Origin: a virus
Virus record (IMG/VR): IMGVR_UViG_3300032308_002457
Span: 1-47,636 of that record
Length of the DNA: 47,636 nt
Reading direction: 5' to 3' (one strand)
Each line of letters opens with the position of its first letter. The stretch's first letter is position 1. The position numbers were made by a program, and so were the translations under genes. This document shows positions 32,611 through 40,639 of this stretch, piece after piece. Below the pieces are notes generated by a model that was not told where the DNA came from, made no database searches, and worked only from the letters and a program-made list of their open reading frames with translations.

Positions 32611-35184
32611 ATGGGATATAGAAATGTATATTACGATGCCAAAAAAGAGGCAATATATCTGTGGACATGGGACGAAAATGGCAAAAGAACAAAAATCATT
32701 AGTAGTTACGAACCATATATTTACATAGAATCTACAAGTGGAACAGATGCAACGTCTATTTTTAATACACCATTAAAGAAAATTAAATTTAAAAATCAAT
32801 TTGAACGTAGCAAATTCTTAAATGACACTACGATAAAAAGAATATTCCACAATCTAAACTGCGAACAACAGTTTTTATTGGACATATTTAAAGACAAAGC
32901 AGAAAAAGAAGATTACAGTAAAAATAAACTTAAAATATTCTATTTGGATATTGAAACTTATGGTAAAAATGGATTTTCACCGGCAGAAAAAGCACAAGAT
33001 CCCATAAATCTCATAACAATTTATGACACAATTACAGAAAAATATTACACATGGGGATTAAAAAAAGATTATACGTGTAAAAATTCAAATGAAACTTATA
33101 TTAAATGTAAAACAGAAGAAAGTCTTTTAAGAAAGTTTTTAGAGTTTTGGACAAATGATCATCCAGATTGTGTAACAGGATGGAATATCTCTGGATATGA
33201 TATTCCATATATCATAAATCGAATCAAACTTATTTTAAGCGATGATGACGCTAATAGATTATCCCCAGTTGATAGATTGAATTTTAGAGAGAACATAGCA
33301 GTAAACAAATTAGGAAAACCAATTGACAGATGGTACATATGCGGAATATCAATATTAGATTATATGGAAGTTTACAAAGCATTCTCTCTAGGTGACAGGG
33401 AATCTTACAGTCTTAACTATATCGCAGAATATGAATTGGGAGAAACTAAACTTTTTTACGTCAATTCATCTTTGGCAGATTTGGCAGATCAAGATTGGGA
33501 TACCTTTGTCGATTACAACATACAAGATGTTAAACTTCTTATAAAACTTGAAGAAAAATTAAAATATCTAAAGCTAATCAGAAATTTGTCTTATAAAGGG
33601 TTTATTCCATTTGAAAAATCCATGGGAAAAGTTTCTTTAATTACTGGTGCTGTTGCTCACCAAGCAATAAAACAAGATAGAATAATACCAACATTCAATA
33701 TTAAAAATGTAAAGCAAAGTTTTGCGGGGGGATTTGTTCGAGAGCCAAAACCGGGTCTATACGAGGATGTAGTAACTTATGATGCAAACAGTCTATATCC
33801 AAATACTATCATAACATTGAATATTTCCACCGAAACCAAAATAGGAAAAATCATTAATATCGAAGATGATATATACACATTAAAATTGGCTAACGACAGA
33901 GTTGTAAAACTAGAAAAAGAAAAATTTAATAAATTGGTTGAGAAAGAAAAGTTATCTATAACAAAAGCTAATGTTTTATACACACAAAAATTTAAAGGTA
34001 TTGTTCCGAACTTAATCGATAAACTTTATAAAGAACGTGTCGATGCGCGTGATAAAATGTTGGAAGCACAAAAAAAATTAAAACGTGCAAAAACAGAAGA
34101 CGAAAAAATTAAAATAAAAGAAGAAGTCACAGACAACGATATTTTATCCAATGTTTATAAAGTAATTCTCAATTCAATTTATGGTGTATTTTCTCAGATA
34201 TATTCTCCGCTTTTTGATATTGATCACGCAGAGAGTGTAACTTTATCTGGACAAGGAATAGTTAAACAAGGAGCAGAAATTGTGTATGAGTATGCTAAAA
34301 AACTAGGATTTGAAGGAACAGAACAAGATATCTGTGTATATCAAGATACTGACAGTGAATTTTTCTCTTTTAAAGAAATTTTTAAAATCAAAAATATAAA
34401 TTTGAAAAATGAAGAAAATATTACACCCGAAGCATACGAATTGATAGAAGAAATTGGTAAAGTTTTAAACGAAAAAATTAACGAATGGGCAAAAAAAGAA
34501 TTTAATTCAATTGATAGTAGATATTTCTTTAAGCGAGAAAAAATATGTGATGTTGCCCTACTTCAAAAGAAAAAATTCTACATTTTACATATTTTGGACA
34601 AAGAAGGAGTCAAAACAAACAAATTTGAATACAAAGGAATTGAAGTAGCAAAATCCGTTCTTTCAAAAGAAGTTAAAAATTTAATCAAAGAAGTTATAGA
34701 AACGGCAATTATTTCCAAAAACCGTAAAACCGCGAATAGAATTTTTCAGGAAGGATATGAAAAATTTTGTAAAATGACTTCTGAAGAAATTGCTAGTAGA
34801 AAAAAAGTAAACAATTACGAAAAATACAAACAACAAGTTTCAAGTAATGGGTCTTTCGGAAAAGGAACGCCAAATCATGTCAAAGCAGCAATAAATTATA
34901 ACAATTTGATAAAAGGTCTTAAAATTACAGATCGATATCAAAAAATTAATAGTGGCGAAAAGATTAAAATTATGTATTGTTTGAAAAACTCTTTAAATTA
35001 TGATAATGTTGCTTTTATCAACGACTGTCCTAAAGAATTTTTAAAAGTTATCAAACCAGATTATAAAAAAATGTTTGAAAAAAATGTTGCACCAGTAATT
35101 AGCAGAGTTTTTGAAATTGTTGGTTGGCCATCGCCAGTAGCTGGTAGTGAACAAGTTACAGATTTAAATGAATTATTCTCATGA
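32611..35184 (+). CDS. 43: Family B DNA polymerase gp43
   Basis: This 857-residue protein is close to T4 gp43 (898). The 3'-5' exonuclease site is YLDIETYG (Asp113, Glu115) and NISGYDIPYI. The polymerase motif A is DANSLYP (Asp391), motif B is KVILNSIYGVFS, and motif C is YQDTDS (Asp579, Asp581). The N-terminal region (VYYDAKKEAIYLWTWDE) matches the usual start. The C-terminal end DLNELFS is of the kind that binds the sliding clamp gp45; this is inference. It is the replicative polymerase. Its stop overlaps the thyX start (ATGA). A putative leaderless promoter precedes it. Confidence 0.96.
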   Translation: MGYRNVYYDAKKEAIYLWTWDENGKRTKIISSYEPYIYIESTSGTDATSIFNTPLKKIKFKNQFERSKFLNDTTIKRIFHNLNCEQQFLLDIFKDKAEKEDYSKNKLKIFYLDIETYGKNGFSPAEKAQDPINLITIYDTITEKYYTWGLKKDYTCKNSNETYIKCKTEESLLRKFLEFWTNDHPDCVTGWNISGYDIPYIINRIKLILSDDDANRLSPVDRLNFRENIAVNKLGKPIDRWYICGISILDYMEVYKAFSLGDRESYSLNYIAEYELGETKLFYVNSSLADLADQDWDTFVDYNIQDVKLLIKLEEKLKYLKLIRNLSYKGFIPFEKSMGKVSLITGAVAHQAIKQDRIIPTFNIKNVKQSFAGGFVREPKPGLYEDVVTYDANSLYPNTIITLNISTETKIGKIINIEDDIYTLKLANDRVVKLEKEKFNKLVEKEKLSITKANVLYTQKFKGIVPNLIDKLYKERVDARDKMLEAQKKLKRAKTEDEKIKIKEEVTDNDILSNVYKVILNSIYGVFSQIYSPLFDIDHAESVTLSGQGIVKQGAEIVYEYAKKLGFEGTEQDICVYQDTDSEFFSFKEIFKIKNINLKNEENITPEAYELIEEIGKVLNEKINEWAKKEFNSIDSRYFFKREKICDVALLQKKKFYILHILDKEGVKTNKFEYKGIEVAKSVLSKEVKNLIKEVIETAIISKNRKTANRIFQEGYEKFCKMTSEEIASRKKVNNYEKYKQQVSSNGSFGKGTPNHVKAAINYNNLIKGLKITDRYQKINSGEKIKIMYCLKNSLNYDNVAFINDCPKEFLKVIKPDYKKMFEKNVAPVISRVFEIVGWPSPVAGSEQVTDLNELFS

Positions 35185-35810
35185 AAACAAACAAAATACA
35201 ACTAATAGGTTATTATGGGAACGACGAAATCCATGCTGGATCTGCTTGGACATCGACTAGTAGAGATATTACAGAAGAAAAAAAACAAAGAATCCCTTTA
35301 TTATTAAAAATGCTTGCTGAAAATGGACATCATACTCCGTTTGAAAAATCATCATTGCATTTTTTGGTAACATCTGAAATTGCTTCCCATATTCATTTAT
35401 TAAAACATCGAATTGGTGTGTCAATAAATGCTGAAAGTGCAAGATATAAAGAATTAAAGGAAGATAAATTTTATATTCCTAATGATTGGTCCCCATACTG
35501 GATTAATAAACTTAAAAAATATACGGAAGAAGGATTAAAATTATATCATGAATGTGTTGATAGTCTTGTTAATGATTTAAAAATTGATAGAAAAAGAGCA
35601 AAAGAATCAGCAAGATTTTTTAGAACATATAACACTCAAATTGATTGTGATATAATGTTTAATTGGAGATCATTTTATCATTTTCTATCATTAAGAAATA
35701 AATCCGACTCACAAAAAGAAATTAGAGACATAGCATCAGAAATGTTAAATTTAGTTAAAAATATTGAAGGAAATCCATTTAAAGATACTATAAAAGCTTT
35801 TAGTTTATAA
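35181..35810 (+). CDS. thyX: Flavin-dependent thymidylate synthase ThyX
   Basis: This 209-residue protein, of normal length for ThyX, makes dTMP from dUMP using FAD and methylenetetrahydrofolate. The signature RHRxxSxNxxSxRY is present as KHRIGVSINAESARY (residues 75-89), with Lys in place of the first Arg. HHTPFEKSSLHF upstream is the typical FAD/dUMP segment. It overlaps gene 43 by ATGA, so nucleotide supply is coupled to polymerase synthesis. It may help a phage replicate an AT-rich genome that needs much dTTP. The Lys for Arg change is conservative. Confidence 0.93.
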   Translation: MKTNKIQLIGYYGNDEIHAGSAWTSTSRDITEEKKQRIPLLLKMLAENGHHTPFEKSSLHFLVTSEIASHIHLLKHRIGVSINAESARYKELKEDKFYIPNDWSPYWINKLKKYTEEGLKLYHECVDSLVNDLKIDRKRAKESARFFRTYNTQIDCDIMFNWRSFYHFLSLRNKSDSQKEIRDIASEMLNLVKNIEGNPFKDTIKAFSL

Positions 35811-35847
35811 TGTATATTTGTACTAACTTTAGTATAAGTATTCTCAT

Positions 35848-36555
35848 ATGGGAAGAAGATCTACTATTCATTTAAATGAAAGATTTTCAAATCTATTAGT
35901 ATTAGAAATAATACCTTCTAATAAAAGTGGTGAACATTCTAAAGTAAGATGTTTATGTGATTGTGGAAATGAAACTATAGTACAAAGTCATTTACTAAAA
36001 ACAAAAATTAAATCATGTGGTTGTAAAAAAGATTTTTGGGGGGATTTAACGGGTAAAACTTTTGGTAAATTAAAAATTTTAAAAATTATTAAAAAAAATT
36101 CAGAAATTAAAAATAATTGTGGTCATTTATATCTTTGTGAATGTAAAGAATGTAAAAGGTTATACAATTTTCAAGCTTCAATATTAAAAAGAAAAAGATT
36201 TCTAGGATGTAAATGTGATTTAACTAAAAAATCAGCAAAATTAAAAATTTTTTATTCTTATAAAAAAAATGCCGAAAAAAGAAATTTAAAATTCAATTTA
36301 AATTTTGAAGATTTTATAAGAATATGTGAAAATAAATGTGTTTATTGCGGCACTTTAAACAGTAATACCTCAAAAAGCAGTAAACTAAATGAATGGAATT
36401 ATAATGGCATCGATAGGATTGATAATAATAAAGATTACACCATAGACAATGTGTGTTCGTGCTGTAAAACTTGTAATTGGATGAAAAACAAATTATCCAA
36501 ATGTGATTTTTTAAATCATATAAACAAAATTTTCCAAATATTTCTGAAGCTTTAA
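35848..36555 (+). CDS. HNH endonuclease with Cys-rich repeat N-terminus (homing-type)
   Basis: This 235-residue protein has an N-terminal pair of Cys-rich DNA-binding-like repeats: RFSNLLVLEII then CLCDCGNETIVQSHLL and SCGCKK; and KTFGKLKILKII then CECKECKRLYNF and LGCKC. The C-terminal HNH site reads CVYCGT, GIDRIDNNKDYTIDNV and CCKTCNWMKNKLS, with the two zinc CxxC pairs and the catalytic Asp/Asn row. These are standard for free-standing homing endonucleases. It stands between thyX and a small gene and does not break either. A promoter-like AGTATAAG lies 10 bp before the start. Confidence 0.85.
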   Translation: MGRRSTIHLNERFSNLLVLEIIPSNKSGEHSKVRCLCDCGNETIVQSHLLKTKIKSCGCKKDFWGDLTGKTFGKLKILKIIKKNSEIKNNCGHLYLCECKECKRLYNFQASILKRKRFLGCKCDLTKKSAKLKIFYSYKKNAEKRNLKFNLNFEDFIRICENKCVYCGTLNSNTSKSSKLNEWNYNGIDRIDNNKDYTIDNVCSCCKTCNWMKNKLSKCDFLNHINKIFQIFLKL

Positions 36556-36580
36556 AATGGTAATTTTTTAAAATTTTTTA

Positions 36581-36608
36581 TTGATTTTTTAAAACATTAT
36601 GCTAATAT
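36581..36608 (+). promoter_or_regulatory. Sigma70-type promoter before the 129-residue gene
   Basis: TTGATT (36581-36586), a 16-bp spacer and TAATAT (36603-36608) lie 8 bp before the ATG at 36617. Two direct copies of ATTTTTTAAAA, at 36563-36573 and 36584-36594, are set 21 bp apart (two helical turns), and the second overlaps the -35. They could be a binding site for a regulator, or A/T-run bending. Confidence 0.42.
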
Positions 36609-36616
36609 ATTAAACT

Positions 36617-37006
36617 ATGAGTAATGAAACAAATCCAAAACATGTGTTATTTTTAGATACTGTAGGTAGAACTATTCTCGGAGAGAGTGTTGAATCTACA
36701 GAAAATTCTAATTTATTAAAAATTAAAAATCCCGTTATTATTATGATTAATAACGACCAATCAGGAAGAATGTCTGTTCAGTTATTCCCTCTCTTTTTTA
36801 GAGAGTTTCTAGCAGATAAAGAATCGGATGTCGTTTTATCTTATCAAAAAGATAAGATCACACAATCAAACATCGAAGCTCTAGATTTTAGACTTCAAGC
36901 GCAATACGCTCAAATGTTTAATAAAAACAATACGTTTGTTCCTCCTCAGGAACAACCTCCACAACAAAGTTCTGGAAATCAAGTAATCAATTTATTTGAT
37001 GAATAG
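36617..37006 (+). CDS. Hypothetical protein, possible Sm-like fold
   Basis: This 129-residue protein lies just before the terminator and uvsX. Residues about 8-70 alternate as short strands: VLFLDTVGRTILGE, NSNLLKIKNPVIIMIN, GRMSVQLFPLFFREFL. This spacing recalls the Sm-like proteins known from cyanophage-type T4 relatives, but I cannot confirm it. The tail is Gln/Pro-rich and ends in VINLFDE, which looks like a clamp-binding peptide (hydrophobic-x-LF). It could be an RNA-binding or replication accessory protein. Function unknown. Confidence 0.6.
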   Translation: MSNETNPKHVLFLDTVGRTILGESVESTENSNLLKIKNPVIIMINNDQSGRMSVQLFPLFFREFLADKESDVVLSYQKDKITQSNIEALDFRLQAQYAQMFNKNNTFVPPQEQPPQQSSGNQVINLFDE

Positions 37007-37027
37007 ACAAAAAATAAATTAAAAACT

Positions 37028-37063
37028 AAAACCCTGAAAAGCTTTGACTTTTCAGGGTTTTTT
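37028..37063 (+). terminator. Strong rho-independent terminator
   Basis: A 14-bp perfect stem (core ACCCTGAAAAG with CTTTTCAGGGT, extended by A-T pairs) closes a 6-base loop CTTTGA and is followed by a run of six T. It stops transcription of the 36617 gene before uvsX. The right arm and loop also hold the -35 of the next promoter. Confidence 0.93.
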
Positions 37064-37071
37064 GTTATTAT
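37044..37071 (+). promoter_or_regulatory. uvsX promoter embedded in terminator
   Basis: TTGACT (37044-37049) in the terminator loop, a 16-bp spacer running through the T-run, and TATTAT (37066-37071) form a sigma70-type promoter. The -10 ends 6 bp before the uvsX ATG at 37078, predicting a leaderless mRNA, exactly the geometry seen for gene 43. Confidence 0.62.
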
Positions 37072-37077
37072 GTTTTT

Positions 37078-38181
37078 ATGGCTAAAAATAAAAAAGATAA
37101 TAAAGAAGACATTAACTTGAACGGTTCGATTGAAGATGCGTTTAAAATTTTAGATGATTTAAATCCAGATGCAGCATTTTTAGATGAAAACAGTCTTTCG
37201 TCTGTAAATGAATGGGTTGATACTGGTTGTATGGCATTAAATGCGATTATTTCTGGTTCTCTTTATGGTGGAATTCCAGTTGGAAGAATTACAGGATTTG
37301 CCGGTCCACAAGCATGTGGAAAAACTATGATGGTTAATAAAATTATGGCAAATGCTCAAAAGAAAGGTATGCATGTTGTTTATTTTGATACTGAAAATGC
37401 TTTGGATAAAGAAACTGCAGAAAATCTTGGTTGCGATTCATCAAAAATTAAACATTGTCCAATAGAAATTATTGAAAATTGCAGAAACCAAATGGTAAAA
37501 TTTTTAAAAACTGTTGTAGAAAACGGTTTGCAAGGAAAAGTTATCATTGCAATTGATTCTTTGGGAAATTTAATTTCTGCCAGAGAAGCAAAAATTATTG
37601 AAGACGGAAAAGATTCAGCAGATATGGGAGCTAGAGCAGTATCTTTAAAAAGTATGTTGAGAGCAATCACACACGCAGCAGCAAAGGCAAACTGTCCGAT
37701 TGTTTTTACAAATCATACGTATGATAATCCAGGTGCTTTGTATCCCACATTGGTTAAAAGCCAATCAGGAGGATCTGGTCCTTTATATATGTCCTCCGTT
37801 TTGGTTCAAATGGCAACAAAACAAGAACGTGTAGGAAAATCAGATAATAAAAATGCATTAGACGATGTTACACCTTTGTCTAAAGATGTAAACGGTTTAA
37901 CAATGAGAGCATTGACAACTAAAAATAGATTTATTCCTCCGTTTTTGGAATGCGAAATGTATTTGAATTTCAAATCAGGAATTTCTAAATATTCTGGTTT
38001 GCTTGAAATGGCAGAAGGCTATGGTATTGTCCATAAACAAGGTCATCGTTATGCATTAGGTGAAGAAGTCTTGGGATTTTATAAAGATTGGAAAGATGAT
38101 GATACAGTTTGGGCAAAAATTCTTCCAAAACTTGAAGAAAAATTAAAACTAGAACTTAAATTTAACAAAGAAGTGGTTTGA
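37078..38181 (+). CDS. uvsX: UvsX recombinase (RecA/Rad51-like)
   Basis: This 367-residue protein, against 391 in T4, has Walker A AGPQACGKT (residues 75-83), VVYFDTENALD, and Walker B VIIAIDSLGNLIS, and SQSGGSGPLYMSS as part of the DNA-binding loops. It forms filaments on single-stranded DNA with UvsY and gp32 and carries out strand exchange. It is the first gene after a strong terminator and has its own promoter. Gene 41 follows after 1 bp, so recombinase and helicase are made together. Confidence 0.95.
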   Translation: MAKNKKDNKEDINLNGSIEDAFKILDDLNPDAAFLDENSLSSVNEWVDTGCMALNAIISGSLYGGIPVGRITGFAGPQACGKTMMVNKIMANAQKKGMHVVYFDTENALDKETAENLGCDSSKIKHCPIEIIENCRNQMVKFLKTVVENGLQGKVIIAIDSLGNLISAREAKIIEDGKDSADMGARAVSLKSMLRAITHAAAKANCPIVFTNHTYDNPGALYPTLVKSQSGGSGPLYMSSVLVQMATKQERVGKSDNKNALDDVTPLSKDVNGLTMRALTTKNRFIPPFLECEMYLNFKSGISKYSGLLEMAEGYGIVHKQGHRYALGEEVLGFYKDWKDDDTVWAKILPKLEEKLKLELKFNKEVV

Positions 38182-38182
38182 A

Positions 38183-39577
38183 ATGAACAAAAGTTTGCCA
38201 TTAGATTTAGAATTTTTTGAAAAAGTTCTAATATATAATGCACTTTTTGACAGAGTTTATCTGGAAAGTGTTATAAATTATATAAAACCTTCTTTCTTTA
38301 AAGATAAGAATATCAAAAGTGTATTTGAATCTTTAAATTCTTATTATTTAGAATATAAAACAGTTCCAAATATTACAGAATTAAAAACTCATCTAATAGA
38401 ACAAGAAAAAAGAGATTGTTTAAAAAATGTAATTTTATCGATTCAAAATTTAGATAAAAAATACAATAAAGATATTTTATTAAAAAATACTGAAAGATTT
38501 TTAAAAGAAAAAGCCGTATTGAGCACGGTAATAAAAACACATTTGAATGTTCAAAGCGGAGAAGTAGATACTTCTAAAATTTTAAAAGATTTTGAAGAAG
38601 CTTGTAACATTTCTATTGTTGATAGTTTGGGGTTTGATTATCTGGAATCTATTGATCAGCATTGTGAAGATTTACAAAAGGTATTCAACGTAATACCTAC
38701 CGGATGGAAATGGCTCGATGATAAATTGGGTGGTGGATTGATGGCAGAGGGACGAGCATTGTATGTTTTTTTTGGAACTACAAATGTTGGAAAATCCATA
38801 TTTTTAGGTAATATTGCTACAAATTTACTAAGTCAAAATAAAACAGTTGTTTTAATTTCTTTGGAAATGCCGGAACAAATTTATTCCAAAAGAATCAGCG
38901 CACAATTATCTAAAATACCTTTTAAAGATTTGTCTTTGCAAATAAATCCTCTTAAAAGTTATTTGAATGAATATAAAATTAAAAACAAAAGTGCAAAATT
39001 AATAATAAAAGAATTTCCTCCTAAAACTATAAGTCCTTTAAATATAAAAACTTACATAGAAAAATTGCAAAAAAATGGAATTGTTCCAGATGCTATAATC
39101 ATAGATTATTTAAATCTTTTGGCTCCTGTAACAAAAGGAACAAATTCGTATGAATCCATCAAAGAAATTACAGAATATACCAGAGCATTATCATATCATT
39201 TTAATTGTCCAGTAATTTCTGCTACACAAGCAAATCGAGCAGCATATCAAACGGCAAATCCTGATATGGATATGACAAGTGAATCGATGGGTTTGTCTCA
39301 TACGGTTGATGCACAAATTTCTATTTGGACAGAAGAAGAAGATTTTGAATTAGGTATAATTCACATGGGTATTGTTAAAAACAGATTCGGGCCTAGACAA
39401 TGCCATACTGTTTTAGAAATAGATTATGATACTTTGTCGTTAAGAGATCCAGATGACATCGCTAAATCTTTTACAGTCAAAGGAACATCACCTAAAAACT
39501 TATCAAGTGATACAAATCCAAGTATTACCAATACATTAGAATTAATAGAAAGTTTAGAATTTGATGATGAAAAATGA
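38183..39577 (+). CDS. 41: Replicative DNA helicase gp41 (DnaB-like)
   Basis: This 464-residue protein, close to T4 gp41 (475), has an N-terminal helical domain (1-150) then the RecA-type core with IPTGWKWLDDKLGGGL, Walker A GTTNVGKS (198-205), VLISLEMPEQIYSKR, Walker B PDAIIIDYLNLL, and SATQANRAAYQ. This is the DnaB family. It drives the fork and interacts with primase and the gp59 loader. It follows uvsX by 1 bp. A 95-bp non-coding stretch with a stem-loop comes after it. Confidence 0.95.
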   Translation: MNKSLPLDLEFFEKVLIYNALFDRVYLESVINYIKPSFFKDKNIKSVFESLNSYYLEYKTVPNITELKTHLIEQEKRDCLKNVILSIQNLDKKYNKDILLKNTERFLKEKAVLSTVIKTHLNVQSGEVDTSKILKDFEEACNISIVDSLGFDYLESIDQHCEDLQKVFNVIPTGWKWLDDKLGGGLMAEGRALYVFFGTTNVGKSIFLGNIATNLLSQNKTVVLISLEMPEQIYSKRISAQLSKIPFKDLSLQINPLKSYLNEYKIKNKSAKLIIKEFPPKTISPLNIKTYIEKLQKNGIVPDAIIIDYLNLLAPVTKGTNSYESIKEITEYTRALSYHFNCPVISATQANRAAYQTANPDMDMTSESMGLSHTVDAQISIWTEEEDFELGIIHMGIVKNRFGPRQCHTVLEIDYDTLSLRDPDDIAKSFTVKGTSPKNLSSDTNPSITNTLELIESLEFDDEK

Positions 39578-39616
39578 CTATACGTGATTAAATAACATCA
39601 TATAGAATAAACAGTA

Positions 39617-39653
39617 TCAACTTTTTACAATAAAATTGTATTTATAAAGTTGA
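39617..39653 (+). promoter_or_regulatory. Two-part stem-loop after gene 41
   Basis: Outer arms TCAACTTT (39617-39624) and AAAGTTGA (39646-39653) enclose inner arms TACAAT/ATTGTA around an AAA loop (39626-39640), with a 5-base bulge on the right. No T-run follows, so it is not a classical terminator. A -35/-10-like pair (TTGTAT 39636-39641 and TTTATT 39659-39664, 17 bp apart) overlaps it and ends 8 bp before the next ATG. It may be an operator or an RNA element controlling the next genes. Confidence 0.45.
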
Positions 39654-39672
39654 CAAAATTTATTAAATCATT

Positions 39673-39981
39673 ATGATTATAACATCATCTCAACAATTTG
39701 AAGAATCAATAAATCCCACAGAATCAATAAACATTGAAGAATTTGAAGAAATTACTTTAAAGGTCGGTTCCTTTATTTGTATTTCGCGGAGGAAAAAAAT
39801 AAATTTTTTAAATTTTTTAAAACTGTTGGTAGATGATAAAAAAACACAAAAAATATATTTTGAATTGTTGGGGGAATCAAATTTACAAAACATTATCAGA
39901 GCTTATTTGAAATCAACACCGAATGTATATAAGAAAATATTTCGATCAAAATTAAACAAAAAGAAAAAAAATGTTGACTGA
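39673..39981 (+). CDS. Hypothetical protein between genes 41 and 59-like
   Basis: This 102-residue protein has an acidic N-terminus (about 1-30), then a basic C-terminal half (NFLKLLVDDKKTQKIYFELLG, ending in KKIFRSKLNKKKKN). It overlaps the next gene by 11 bp, and the long A-run near its end serves both. No known motif is seen. Its place among replisome genes suggests a replication accessory role, but nothing in the residues demonstrates it. Confidence 0.6.
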   Translation: MIITSSQQFEESINPTESINIEEFEEITLKVGSFICISRRKKINFLNFLKLLVDDKKTQKIYFELLGESNLQNIIRAYLKSTPNVYKKIFRSKLNKKKKNVD

Positions 39982-40618
39982 CTTGCAAAAAAAAATTTAT
40001 AACAATTTTTTAAAAAATTTAAGACACAATCAACCGTTTAAATACAGAAAAGATTTTACAGATTTTGCGGAAAAAGAATTTTACACTCTTAAAAAATTAG
40101 AACTTTTTTTTCAAAAATACAATCATATAAAAATAGAAGAATATTTCGAAGCTCCTAGATTTTTACATCCTGACGAAAAATATCCTTTTTTAGATTATTT
40201 CATAACAAGACCCGCTATTCGAACATATTCAATTTATAAAAAACAAAAAGAAGATGAAAATCCAGAAAAACAATTTGATGATATCAAAGATAGTTTACGT
40301 TTTATCGGAATGTTTTGTTTTAAAAATAAAATTGATTTGAAAAGTTATTTCAAACACAAAACAGGATATATGTTTTCTTGGTTAAATCATTATAGAGAGC
40401 ACAAAATCAATCCATACAGTTTGATGGAACTCGGAGATATTAATTCTGTTTATTCTCATTTAACAGAAGAAGAAAGAGAACTTTTTTCAAATACTATGTT
40501 GGAAAAATTTGAAACATTTAAAACCCGATACCACACATCCACCAAAACTAAAAATTACGTTAAAGAGATTACAAATAAAGTTGAAAATTTCTTAAAAAAA
40601 GAGTTGCATAACAAATAA
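39971..40618 (+). CDS. 59: Probable helicase loader gp59-like
   Basis: This 215-residue helical protein matches T4 gp59 in length (217) and in general order: a basic N-terminal helical part with ADFAEKEFYT-like region and LFFQKYNHI (T4 FFQKLSEKY), then FDDIKDSLRFIGMFCFKNKIDLKSYF (T4 FEEDIRNIYYFSKKVEVSAFKEIF), then SWLNHYREHKINPYSLMELGDI in the place of T4 FKLLQSNIISFETFILLD. gp59 loads gp41 on gp32-covered forks. It sits directly before gene 32, and T4 also keeps 32 and 59 together. No invariant catalytic residue exists to prove it. Confidence 0.6.
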   Translation: MLTDLQKKIYNNFLKNLRHNQPFKYRKDFTDFAEKEFYTLKKLELFFQKYNHIKIEEYFEAPRFLHPDEKYPFLDYFITRPAIRTYSIYKKQKEDENPEKQFDDIKDSLRFIGMFCFKNKIDLKSYFKHKTGYMFSWLNHYREHKINPYSLMELGDINSVYSHLTEEERELFSNTMLEKFETFKTRYHTSTKTKNYVKEITNKVENFLKKELHNK

Positions 40619-40630
40619 TTTCTGATAATA

Positions 40631-40638
40631 TATAAATA
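40631..40638 (+). promoter_or_regulatory. TATAAATA immediately before gene 32
   Basis: This exact T4 late octamer lies only 1 bp before the gene 32 ATG. At that distance a late start site would fall inside the coding region, so late promoter function is doubtful. It may instead be part of an AT-rich, unstructured leader region, the kind of site to which gp32 binds in T4 to repress its own translation. Confidence 0.25.
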
Positions 40639-40639
40639 T

